The notes beneath the pieces are model-generated. The model ran no database searches and was not told the origin of the DNA. It saw nothing but the letters and a program-made list of their open reading frames with translations. A DNA stretch of 64,000 bases from Parapedobacter indicus (GTDB lineage Bacteria > Bacteroidota > Bacteroidia > Sphingobacteriales > Sphingobacteriaceae): contig NZ_FOQO01000007.1 of assembly GCF_900113765.1 (NCBI RefSeq), forward strand, positions 124,001 to 188,000, given 5' to 3'. The position numbers were made by a program, and so were the translations under genes. Shown here piece after piece: positions 8,134 to 15,486 of the stretch; position 1 is the first letter of the stretch; the number at the start of each line of letters is the position of its first letter.

Positions 8134-8781
8134 TTATTCAAATGACAGGGCTATTTTGCCCTTTTTACCTTTCCATACAGGCCCTTCCTCCAAAAACCGC
8201 TTCGCCTCGGTTATTAGGAGCGTGTCAGCCTTACCGATCGCTTGAATCGCATACGGCTTTCCCGCAGGATCGATTTTAAAAGCTAACACGATTTGCCCCT
8301 TGATTGCGGGTATTTCCTTAATTTCAGAAAGATATGCATTGAACTGCTGCCAACCATCGTTTGGCATTGCATCGAACTCCCTTTCATCTCCGGCGGCCTG
8401 GGCATGCACCTGTACTACAGGAGCCAACTCCACTTTCACCTCCTTCTCCGTCACTTTGGGCTGAAGGTGATGGTTACGCATCCACAATAACACCAACACC
8501 AACACCATAAGTACACAAGCGGTAGCGGCCACGCCCAAACGTTGCCACCCAAAGAAAAACGCATCGCGTTCTTTCGCCTGATCCGCAATGCGTGCAGCGA
8601 GTCGTTGTTGCAGCAGGCTCAGCCGACGATGGCTCACCTCCTGCTGCATCCTGTACCCGTCAATGGCATCCTGTAACAACGGATCATCCAGCGCTTCGCG
8701 CTCAAGCCGATACATCTCATCGTCATTTAATTCGCCATTGAGATACTGTTGAATACGGATAATATGGTAATTATTGTTCAT
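8134..8781 (-). CDS. Anti-sigma-factor-like membrane protein with a TonB-like C-terminal domain
   Basis: A 215-residue protein encoded after and overlapping (11 bases) the ECF sigma gene. Residues 1-75 are helical and charged (IQQYLNGELNDDEMYRLERE, then LLQDAIDGY), as in Bacteroidetes anti-sigma proteins. One membrane segment follows (about 84-102, VAATACVLMVLVLVLLWM), then a periplasmic part with a small C-terminal domain (about 145-215): IKGQIVLAFKIDPAGKPYAI, then LITEAKRFLEEGPVWK. This resembles the TonB C-terminal fold seen in peptidoglycan- or receptor-linked regulators. The layout suggests that the N-terminal part holds the sigma factor and the periplasmic domain senses a signal. The signal is unknown. 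Confidence 0.7.
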   Translation of the reverse strand: MNNNYHIIRIQQYLNGELNDDEMYRLEREALDDPLLQDAIDGYRMQQEVSHRRLSLLQQRLAARIADQAKERDAFFFGWQRLGVAATACVLMVLVLVLLWMRNHHLQPKVTEKEVKVELAPVVQVHAQAAGDEREFDAMPNDGWQQFNAYLSEIKEIPAIKGQIVLAFKIDPAGKPYAIQAIGKADTLLITEAKRFLEEGPVWKGKKGKIALSFE

Positions 8782-9367
8782 CCCTACTTTTTTCCATGCA
8801 AATTTTCAAATTGCGCTTACCGTTCTGAATATAACTTTTCACTTGGCCAAGGTCGTATCCCGTTTGTTCGGCAACATCTTTATAACACTTTTGCTCCATA
8901 TAAAATAAGGTGATGCATCTCCGCTGTTCGTCACTGAGTGTTTCCAAACACGACTCCATCAACACGAGCCGCTCTTCCGGAATTTGCTCCCCTTCATCTT
9001 GTTGATGCAGAAAAACATCACTTTCCACAACATGTTCTTCGATATCGACCGTGGTAACCCGATTAGCTTTGCGCAACTCCATGAGGCAATGATTACGGGC
9101 CAGTGTATATAACCAACTTTTGAAGTTATTTACTTCATGAACGCGCAATTTCGAAATCAACGATTCGAAAATCTGCATGACTGCATCCTCACTTTTCGCT
9201 TCGTCTTTATAATATTTGAGGCACAGTCCGTAAATTAACGGCATATAAGGTTCATACAGCTTACCCAATAGCTGCAGGTCTCCCGTTTTCCGGTATTCTG
9301 CCAAAAGATGTTGTTCGTTAAACACGAATGTCTTATTTATGAAATCACGATGCCGGCCTACTTCCAA
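8771..9367 (-). CDS. ECF-type RNA polymerase sigma factor
   Basis: A 198-residue (maximum) sigma-70 family protein. Region 2: YMPLIYGLCLKYYKDEAKSE, then AVMQIFESLISKL and FKSWLYTLARNHCLMELRK (about 42-100). Region 4: ETLSDEQRRCITLFYMEQKC, then YKDVAEQTGYDLGQVKSYIQ (about 138-180), the HTH that binds -35 DNA. The only upstream ATG (9367) lies inside a well-formed -7 promoter element, so the true start may be GTG 9325 (giving MFNEQHLLAEYRK), 14 codons later. It is followed by an anti-sigma-like membrane protein with an 11-base overlap. Target genes cannot be named from this window. Confidence 0.86.
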   Translation of the reverse strand: MEVGRHRDFINKTFVFNEQHLLAEYRKTGDLQLLGKLYEPYMPLIYGLCLKYYKDEAKSEDAVMQIFESLISKLRVHEVNNFKSWLYTLARNHCLMELRKANRVTTVDIEEHVVESDVFLHQQDEGEQIPEERLVLMESCLETLSDEQRRCITLFYMEQKCYKDVAEQTGYDLGQVKSYIQNGKRNLKICMEKSRDEQ

Positions 9368-9396
9368 ACTTAGACAAATTGTCTGTTATCCCCAAA
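9365..9396 (-). promoter_or_regulatory. Promoter of the ECF sigma/anti-sigma pair
   Basis: Minus strand TTTG (9396-9393), 20 nt, then TAAGTTTG (9372-9365): a full match to the Bacteroidetes housekeeping consensus. Transcription would start near 9359, inside the longest reading frame, which argues for the later GTG start at 9325. Confidence 0.55.
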
Positions 9397-9430
9397 AATT
9401 GGATGCACAATAAGCATGGTTTCCATAAAC

Positions 9431-9464
9431 AAAAAAGCCGGAACGGTATTTACCGTCCCAGCTT
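9431..9464 (-). terminator. Rho-independent terminator of the beta-oxidation operon
   Basis: Reading the minus strand, AAGC-TGGGACGGTA pairs with TACCGTTCCGGCTT around a short AA loop, and is followed by a run of six T. It lies 27 bases after the stop of the acyl-CoA dehydrogenase gene. Confidence 0.75.
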
Positions 9465-9490
9465 GCCATCACGTGTTTGTGAATTATTGG

Positions 9491-11284
9491 TTAAAAACAC
9501 CAGCCATTTGCTTCTATTAGTATTTTTGCTACCCGTTGCCGGGCTTCCTTGATATTATAGGGTTCAGTTTTCGTAAAGCGGCGCAACCCCACCAACATCA
9601 TTTTCAGTTCGTCACCTTCGGCAAATGAAAGAAGAGCTTCCTTACCCGCCAGGTAAACCTTGTCGACCGTAGTATACAGGTAAATCCGCGCCATATCCAA
9701 GGGTCCCTGTATACGAATTGCGTCCTGTTTGCTGGCTAGCTTTTCCACACGCAATAGGACAGATTCAGCGAGGTAGACATAGCCGATGATATCGGCTATG
9801 TTCATCAATATTTCTTGTTCCTTTTGCAGGGTCGTCATCAACTTCTGAACGGCTGCTCCTGCCACCAGTAACCCGACTTTCTTCAGGTTTGCAATCAACT
9901 TCCTTTCATATGCAAATGGCGTCTCATCTATCTCGCCGAAATCCGGAATCGCCATCAATTCTCCTGCCACGGCTTGTGCCGGTCCCATCAGATCAAGTTC
10001 GCCTTTGAGTGCGCGTTTGAGCAGCATGTCAACAATTAGCAGCCTGTTCACCTCGTTGGTACCCTCGAAAATACGGTTGATACGCGAGTCGCGGTACGCA
10101 CGTTCCATCGGTGCATCGGCCGAGTAGCCCATTCCTCCGTAGATCTGTACCCCTTCATCAACGACATAATCCAGCATTTCCGAACCCCAAACCTTCAGGA
10201 TGGCACATTCGATGGCAAACTGCTCGGTCGCTTTCAGTTTCGCCCTGGTGGCATCCATTCCGCCCGCCACAAGGGCTTCGTACGCGTCATCAATATTTTG
10301 TCCAGCGCGATAAGCCGCACTTTCTACGGCAAAGTTTCGTGCGGCCATTTCAGCCAACTTGTAGCGTATGGCACCGAATTTGGAAATCGCCAGTCCGAAC
10401 TGCACACGTTCATTCGCATAGTTGACAGCCTGGTTGATTACACGGCGCGAAGAGCCGATGGTAGCCGCACCTAATTTGATACGCCCCACATTCAGGATGT
10501 TCACCGCAATCTTAAATCCGTTCTCGCGTTCGGAAAGCATATTCTCGACAGGCACAGGGCAATCGTTGAAAAACACCTGCCGCGTAGAGGACCCTTTTAT
10601 ACCCAGTTTATGTTCTTCGGGATTCATGGTAATGCCACCAAATCCCCGTTCTATGATAAAAGCCGTGTGATTCTTGTCGTCATCGATCTTCGCGAACACG
10701 ATAAACACGTCGGCAAAACCTCCGTTAGTGATCCACATTTTCTGACCGTTGATGAGGTAGTGCGTACCTTCAGCGTTCAGTTTCGCGCTCGTCCGTCCCG
10801 AGTTCGCATCCGATCCAGCATTGGGTTCGGTCAGGCAATAGGCAGCCTTCCACTCGCCCGTCGCCAGCTTGGGGATGTATTTATCCTTTTGTGCATCGTT
10901 GCCATAATACAAAATGGGCAACGTGCCGATGCCGGTGTGCGCCGAAAGTGCCACCGCGAATGAATAACCAGCACCGATGACATCGGCCACCAGCATGGAG
11001 GTGTTAAAATTTTTACCAAAGCCTCCATATTGCTCAGGCACTGAAACTCCCAGCAACCCCAGTTCGCCCGCTTTATCAAGCAGGTTTTGCATCAGCCCCT
11101 CCTCCTGCGCATCAATGCGGTCCAGGTTCGGAAAGACCTCCGCTTCCAGAAAATCTTGGCAGGTTTGCCGGATCATTACCTGTTCCTCGTCAAACTCTTC
11201 CGGAATAAACACCTCCTCAAAAGACGTTTCCCGAATGACAAACTCACCGCCCTTTATTGCCGATTTCTTAATCGTTTCCATCAT
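9491..11284 (-). CDS. Acyl-CoA dehydrogenase
   Basis: A 597-residue FAD enzyme catalysing the first, alpha-beta dehydrogenation step of fatty acid beta-oxidation. It has the acyl-CoA dehydrogenase N domain (about 30-140; LLGVSVPEQYGGFGKNF), the flavin signature YCLTEPNAGSDANSG (about 150-165), KMWITNGGFADVFIVFAKID (about 182-200), and the catalytic-Glu segment RIFEGTNEVNRLL (about 413). A further C-terminal helical domain of about 150 residues makes it longer than the 380-residue short/medium-chain enzymes and similar to VLCAD/ACAD9-type enzymes, suggesting long-chain substrates (inference). It is last in the operon; the start is 14 bases after the thiolase stop and a terminator follows. Confidence 0.93.
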   Translation of the reverse strand: MMETIKKSAIKGGEFVIRETSFEEVFIPEEFDEEQVMIRQTCQDFLEAEVFPNLDRIDAQEEGLMQNLLDKAGELGLLGVSVPEQYGGFGKNFNTSMLVADVIGAGYSFAVALSAHTGIGTLPILYYGNDAQKDKYIPKLATGEWKAAYCLTEPNAGSDANSGRTSAKLNAEGTHYLINGQKMWITNGGFADVFIVFAKIDDDKNHTAFIIERGFGGITMNPEEHKLGIKGSSTRQVFFNDCPVPVENMLSERENGFKIAVNILNVGRIKLGAATIGSSRRVINQAVNYANERVQFGLAISKFGAIRYKLAEMAARNFAVESAAYRAGQNIDDAYEALVAGGMDATRAKLKATEQFAIECAILKVWGSEMLDYVVDEGVQIYGGMGYSADAPMERAYRDSRINRIFEGTNEVNRLLIVDMLLKRALKGELDLMGPAQAVAGELMAIPDFGEIDETPFAYERKLIANLKKVGLLVAGAAVQKLMTTLQKEQEILMNIADIIGYVYLAESVLLRVEKLASKQDAIRIQGPLDMARIYLYTTVDKVYLAGKEALLSFAEGDELKMMLVGLRRFTKTEPYNIKEARQRVAKILIEANGWCF

Positions 11285-11298
11285 ACTCGGTTATTCGG

Positions 11299-12474
11299 TT
11301 ATAAAATTTCAAAAATCCCTGCAGCACCCTGCCCGGTTCCTACACACATGGTTACCATCCCATACCGTTGATTTCGCCGCTTTAGTTCATGAAACAATTG
11401 CACCGACAATTTTGCCCCGGTACAACCCAATGGATGGCCCAAGGCAATCGCGCCGCCGTTTACGTTCACTATATCGGGATTGATACCCAATTCGCGAATA
11501 ACCGTCAACGATTGTGAGGCAAATGCTTCATTTAACTCGATGAGGTCAATATCGTTCAATTTCATCTCTGCTCGTTTCAAGGCTTTGGGAATGGCTTCGA
11601 TCGGTCCGATCCCCATGATGCGCGGCGGTACCCCGGCCACACCATAGTTAACCAAACGGGCAATGGGCGGCACATTCAACTCCTTCAGCTTCCGTTCGGA
11701 AACAACCAATACAAATGCGGCCCCATCCGACGTCTGCGAGGAATTGCCTGCGGTAACCGAGCCGCCGGCAGCAAAGACTGGTTTCAGTTTAGCTAATGCT
11801 TCCAAGCTAGTATCTGGCCGGGGGCCTTCGTCGGTATCCACAACATATTCACGGGTCTTTATTTTCTTGCCCGCATCGAGGTAGTTTTCCCTAACCGTAA
11901 TAGGCAATATGCCCGCTGTAAGATGACCATTTTTGGTTGCCGTCACGGCCTTCTGGTGGGATTTCAGTGAAAATGCATCCTGATCCTCCCGACTGACCTT
12001 ATATTCTTTCGCCACTGCCTCTGCCGTCAAGCCCATATTCCAATACCAATCGGGATGTCGTTTGGCCACATCCGGGTTGGGCACCAGTTTCCAACCGCCC
12101 ATGGGCATTCCCGACATCACCTCCACCCCACCCGCAACAATGACATCCGCCATACCCGCTTTAATCTTGGCCACCGCCGTAGCGATTGTCTCCAAACCAG
12201 ACGCACAATACCGATTTACCGTCACTCCAGGCACTTTCTCAGTATCCAACCCCATCAGCGAGATAAGCCGGCCGATATTAAGTCCCTGCTCCGCTTCGGG
12301 TGTCGCATTGCCTACAATCACATCGTCAATTTGTTCCGTATCAAGGTTCGGTACGGAAGCCACGAGGTGTCTGATCACGTCCGACGCCAAATCATCCGCC
12401 CGGGTGAAACGAAAAACGCCTCGCGGAGCTTTACCTACTGCCGTTCTATATCCTGCAATTATATACGCTTCCAT
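11299..12474 (-). CDS. Acetyl-CoA C-acyltransferase (3-ketoacyl-CoA thiolase)
   Basis: A 391-residue thiolase that cleaves 3-ketoacyl-CoA to acetyl-CoA and a shortened acyl-CoA. Active-site residues are visible: nucleophilic Cys in VNRYCASGLETIA (about 88), NEAFASQS (about 318), the His in GGAIALGHPLGCTGAK (about 350) and the second Cys in MVTMCVGTGQGAA (about 380). Length matches FadA/FadI-type thiolases. It lies 4 bases downstream of the multifunctional fadB-type gene and upstream of an acyl-CoA dehydrogenase, so it is the beta-oxidation thiolase, not a biosynthetic one. Confidence 0.95.
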   Translation of the reverse strand: MEAYIIAGYRTAVGKAPRGVFRFTRADDLASDVIRHLVASVPNLDTEQIDDVIVGNATPEAEQGLNIGRLISLMGLDTEKVPGVTVNRYCASGLETIATAVAKIKAGMADVIVAGGVEVMSGMPMGGWKLVPNPDVAKRHPDWYWNMGLTAEAVAKEYKVSREDQDAFSLKSHQKAVTATKNGHLTAGILPITVRENYLDAGKKIKTREYVVDTDEGPRPDTSLEALAKLKPVFAAGGSVTAGNSSQTSDGAAFVLVVSERKLKELNVPPIARLVNYGVAGVPPRIMGIGPIEAIPKALKRAEMKLNDIDLIELNEAFASQSLTVIRELGINPDIVNVNGGAIALGHPLGCTGAKLSVQLFHELKRRNQRYGMVTMCVGTGQGAAGIFEIL

Positions 12475-12478
12475 GATA

Positions 12479-14923
12479 TTAATTTCGTAAGGGTTTACCC
12501 GTAGTTAACATGTGTTGGATTCGTTCCAATGTCTTACGCTCACCGCACAGCGAGAGGAATGCTTCCCGTTCCAAATCAAGCAGGTACTGCTCGGAGACCT
12601 CCGTGGGCGACGATAAATCTCCACCGCATAGCACCCAGCCGAGTTTTTCGGAAATCTTTTGGTCGTGTTCGGAGATGTAATTTCCCGATCGCATAGAATT
12701 AGCCCCCACATAGACGATGCCCAGTCCCTGCTTGCCGAGCACTTTGATATCGGTACGCGGTACCGGTTGGGTATACCCCGCTTCGGCTAGTTCGATAGCC
12801 TTCGCCTTCGCATCCGCCAGCAGACGGCTTCGGTTCATACTGACCGCGTACTTACCTGCCTGTAAATAGCCCAATTCGAAGGCCTCCACTGCCGAGGTAG
12901 ATACTTTGGCCTGTCCGATGGTGAGGAAACGGTCGCGCAGCACCTGCTGCTCAATTTGCCCTTCTTTCATTTCATCCGATGCCCGCAGTGCAAACTCTTT
13001 CGAGCCACCACCACCGGGGATCACGCCAACACCGAACTCAACCAACCCCATATAGGTCTCGGCATGGAGCTGCACAAAATCGGCATGCATGGAAAACTCA
13101 CACCCTCCGCCCAAGGTCAGCGCAAACGGCGCTGCCACCACCGGAATGGATGAATACCGCAGCCGCATGGACGTATTTTGGAATGTCTTCACCGCCATGT
13201 TCAGCTCGTCGTAATCCTGCTCCACCGCCATCATGAAGATCATGCCGATATTGGCCCCTGCCGAAAAGTTGGCGCCGTCATTGGCAATGACCAGGCCGCG
13301 GAAATCGGTTTCTGCCACATCGATCGCTTTATGCAAACCCTGGATAACATCGCCCCCGATGGTATTCATCTTCGTATGAAACTCCGCATTAAGGATGCCA
13401 TCACCCAGATCGGTCACCGTAATACCGCTGTTTTTCCAAACGGTCTTCTGTCCGTGTATGTTACTCAGGATAATGAAAGCTTCCGCGCCTGGGATTGGTT
13501 TGTACGATTTACTACGTATATCGTAGTAATGCCGGATGCCATTTTCCACCCGGTAGAAAGAATCGTTCCCTGCATCGAGCATCTCGCGGACCCAATCGGC
13601 CACTTCGCCGCTGTAACCGGGTATCCGCTTCTCCTCAGCCTTGATTTTATCCAGCGTCTCCTTTACACCCAATGCATCCCATACCTCAAACGGACCCAGT
13701 TCCCAACCGAAGCCTGCGCGCATGGCATCATCAATACGGAAAAACTCGTCCGTGATTTCCGGTACGCGTCGCGATACGTATTCAAACAGGGGATAATGCA
13801 TGGCACGAAAAAATGCCCCCGCTTTATCTGTCCCCTCCTCATATACCTTCATCCGTCTGCGGATGTCCTCAACCGGCTTGGTGGCTTCCAGCGTTGCTGA
13901 CTTCACCTTTTCCTGCTTCCGGTATTCCAATGTGTTCAGGTCGAGTGCCAGAATCTCGCTATTGCCTTTATCGTCCTTTATCTTTTTATAGAACCCCTGC
14001 CCGCTCTTTTCACCCAGCCATTTTTTATCGACCATCTGCCGGATATAGGATGGCAATTGAAATACGCCCGCCGCTTCATCGTCTTTGGCGTTTTCTGCCA
14101 ACCCGTTAGCCACATTAACCAGGGTATCCAGCCCCACGACATCCGCGGTGCGGAACGTGGCCGACTTGGGATGCCCCATTGCAGGACCGGTGAATTTATC
14201 GACTTCTTCGACCGTCAGACCGAGCTGGTCGACCAAATGAGTTAAGGCCAACATGGAATACACCCCTACGCGGTTGCCTATGAAAGCCGGGGTGTCTTTA
14301 CAGAGCACCGTGGTTTTGCCAAGGAATTTATCACCATAGTGCAGCAGGAAATCCACAACCTCCGGTTTGGTATCGGGCGTAGGGATAATTTCAAGTAACC
14401 GGAGATAACGGGGCGGATTAAAGAAGTGTGTGCCACAGAAATGCGCTTTGAAGTCATCGCTTCGCCCCGCTGCCATTAAGTGAATGGGAATACCCGAGGT
14501 GTTTGAGGTGACCAGCGTTCCTGCCTTGCGATGCTGCTCTACTTGGTCAAATACCTGTTTTTTGATATCCAACCGCTCCACCACCACTTCGATTACCCAA
14601 TCGGCGGATTCGATGGCCGCCATATCATCTTCGAAATTACCTGTGGTAATCAACCTCAACGTATGTTTACTGAACACAGGTGATGGATTGGTTTTGACAG
14701 CCGCTTCGAGCGATTGGTTGACAATTCGATTACGTACGGACTTGCTTTCAAGCGTCAGGCCCTTGGCCTCTTCCTGTGGCGTCAGTTCCCTGGGAACGAT
14801 ATCAAGCAGCAATACCTCAACGCCGATGTTCGCAAAATGGCAGGCGATGCGCGAGCCCATTACCCCGGAGCCCAATACGGCTACTTTCGTGATACGCCTT
14901 TTATCTAGTGTCTCATGTCTCAT
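12479..14923 (-). CDS. 3-hydroxyacyl-CoA dehydrogenase / enoyl-CoA hydratase, bifunctional (FadB-type)
   Basis: An 814-residue fusion performing hydration and NAD-dependent oxidation in beta-oxidation. The dehydrogenase comes first: Rossmann motif VAVLGSGVMGSRIA (about 14-27), SNTSGIPI, HFCGTHFFNPPRYLRLLEII (about 160), KDTPAFIGNRVG (about 210), then a second C-terminal dehydrogenase domain (about 370-460). The hydratase/isomerase domain is at the C terminus (about 500-700), with both catalytic glutamates in GGGCEFSM and GLVEFGVGVIPGG. This order is reversed compared with enterobacterial FadB. The ATG at 14923 lies in a tandem 7-bp repeat and no other in-frame ATG precedes the Rossmann motif. 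It follows marR by 19 bases. Confidence 0.94.
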   Translation of the reverse strand: MRHETLDKRRITKVAVLGSGVMGSRIACHFANIGVEVLLLDIVPRELTPQEEAKGLTLESKSVRNRIVNQSLEAAVKTNPSPVFSKHTLRLITTGNFEDDMAAIESADWVIEVVVERLDIKKQVFDQVEQHRKAGTLVTSNTSGIPIHLMAAGRSDDFKAHFCGTHFFNPPRYLRLLEIIPTPDTKPEVVDFLLHYGDKFLGKTTVLCKDTPAFIGNRVGVYSMLALTHLVDQLGLTVEEVDKFTGPAMGHPKSATFRTADVVGLDTLVNVANGLAENAKDDEAAGVFQLPSYIRQMVDKKWLGEKSGQGFYKKIKDDKGNSEILALDLNTLEYRKQEKVKSATLEATKPVEDIRRRMKVYEEGTDKAGAFFRAMHYPLFEYVSRRVPEITDEFFRIDDAMRAGFGWELGPFEVWDALGVKETLDKIKAEEKRIPGYSGEVADWVREMLDAGNDSFYRVENGIRHYYDIRSKSYKPIPGAEAFIILSNIHGQKTVWKNSGITVTDLGDGILNAEFHTKMNTIGGDVIQGLHKAIDVAETDFRGLVIANDGANFSAGANIGMIFMMAVEQDYDELNMAVKTFQNTSMRLRYSSIPVVAAPFALTLGGGCEFSMHADFVQLHAETYMGLVEFGVGVIPGGGGSKEFALRASDEMKEGQIEQQVLRDRFLTIGQAKVSTSAVEAFELGYLQAGKYAVSMNRSRLLADAKAKAIELAEAGYTQPVPRTDIKVLGKQGLGIVYVGANSMRSGNYISEHDQKISEKLGWVLCGGDLSSPTEVSEQYLLDLEREAFLSLCGERKTLERIQHMLTTGKPLRN

Positions 14924-14937
14924 GTCTAAAGTCTCAA
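14910..14937. repeat. Four tandem heptamers spanning the fadB-type start codon
   Basis: On the plus strand the units are GTCTCAT, GTCTCAT, GTCTAAA and GTCTCAA, exactly end to end. On the coding (minus) strand they read TTGAGAC, TTTAGAC, ATGAGAC, ATGAGAC. The third unit supplies the in-frame ATG (14923-14921). The fourth supplies an out-of-frame ATG that meets TAG after three codons. Confidence 0.8.
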
Positions 14938-14942
14938 ATCCG

Positions 14943-15374
14943 TCATTCCGGTTTATATTGTATAGCCAATTGATTGATGCGCTTCAGCGTGTCAACGAGG
15001 ATCAGCCGTTCATCGCTTCCGATATGTTCGTCCAGGTAGGCATTGAACTTGCGTACAACGTCTTTCGCCAACTCCCGCTTCTCCATGCCCAGCTCTGTGA
15101 GATACACCTTTACCGAGCGCTTGTCAGCATCGTTCGTTTCCCTGTAAATCAGCTTCAACCCCTCCAAATTGTTCAGGATACGCGAAAGGCTTGTCGTCTT
15201 TACACCCAGCAAATTGGCAATCTGTGATACCGGAGTCCCTTCCTTGTGGATGTTGATGAGTACATAGCCCGTAGCTTGCGTAATTCCAAAGCGGGCTGCG
15301 ATCTGATTGTATTTGTTGGCGGCAGACTGCCACGCGGCCTTTAAATAATAATCAATGGTATTGTCGTCGCTCAT
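14943..15374 (-). CDS. MarR family transcriptional regulator
   Basis: A 143-residue winged-helix regulator. The central part shows the MarR pattern: ATGYVLINIHKEGTPVSQIA, then NLLGVKTTSLSRILNNLEGL (recognition helix, about 65-85), LIYRETNDADKRSVKVYLTE (wing, about 88-108), ending in a long dimerisation helix. It is the first gene of the beta-oxidation operon, 19 bases before the fadB-type gene. MarR regulators of fatty acid operons usually repress until acyl-CoA or a fatty acid binds; that is a plausible role here (inference). A palindrome at its predicted transcription start suggests autoregulation of the whole operon. Confidence 0.88.
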   Translation of the reverse strand: MSDDNTIDYYLKAAWQSAANKYNQIAARFGITQATGYVLINIHKEGTPVSQIANLLGVKTTSLSRILNNLEGLKLIYRETNDADKRSVKVYLTELGMEKRELAKDVVRKFNAYLDEHIGSDERLILVDTLKRINQLAIQYKPE

Positions 15375-15407
15375 AACCGGTCGCCACCTTATATTACATA
15401 TATTTAT

Positions 15408-15419
15408 TATGCATGCATA
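15408..15419. promoter_or_regulatory. Palindrome at the start of the marR/beta-oxidation transcript
   Basis: TATGCATGCATA is a perfect 12-bp palindrome directly downstream of the -7 element, where transcription should begin. It is a candidate MarR operator. Confidence 0.5.
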
Positions 15420-15420
15420 G

Positions 15421-15452
15421 CAAATTTAGGAGGAATAATTTTGTAAAACAAA
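15421..15452 (-). promoter_or_regulatory. Promoter of the marR/beta-oxidation operon
   Basis: Minus strand TTTG (15452-15449), 20 nt, TAAATTTG (15428-15421): full match to the Bacteroidetes consensus. The predicted start is near 15415, with a leader of about 40 nt to ATG 15374. Confidence 0.62.
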
Positions 15453-15486
15453 TTTTTTGTTGAAATATAGGGTCCCGTTTCAATCT

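Noticed and set aside
13178..13900. 240-codon open frame on the plus strand
   Set aside because: It is antisense to the fadB-type gene, whose protein is unmistakable; codon content of the frame has no family pattern.
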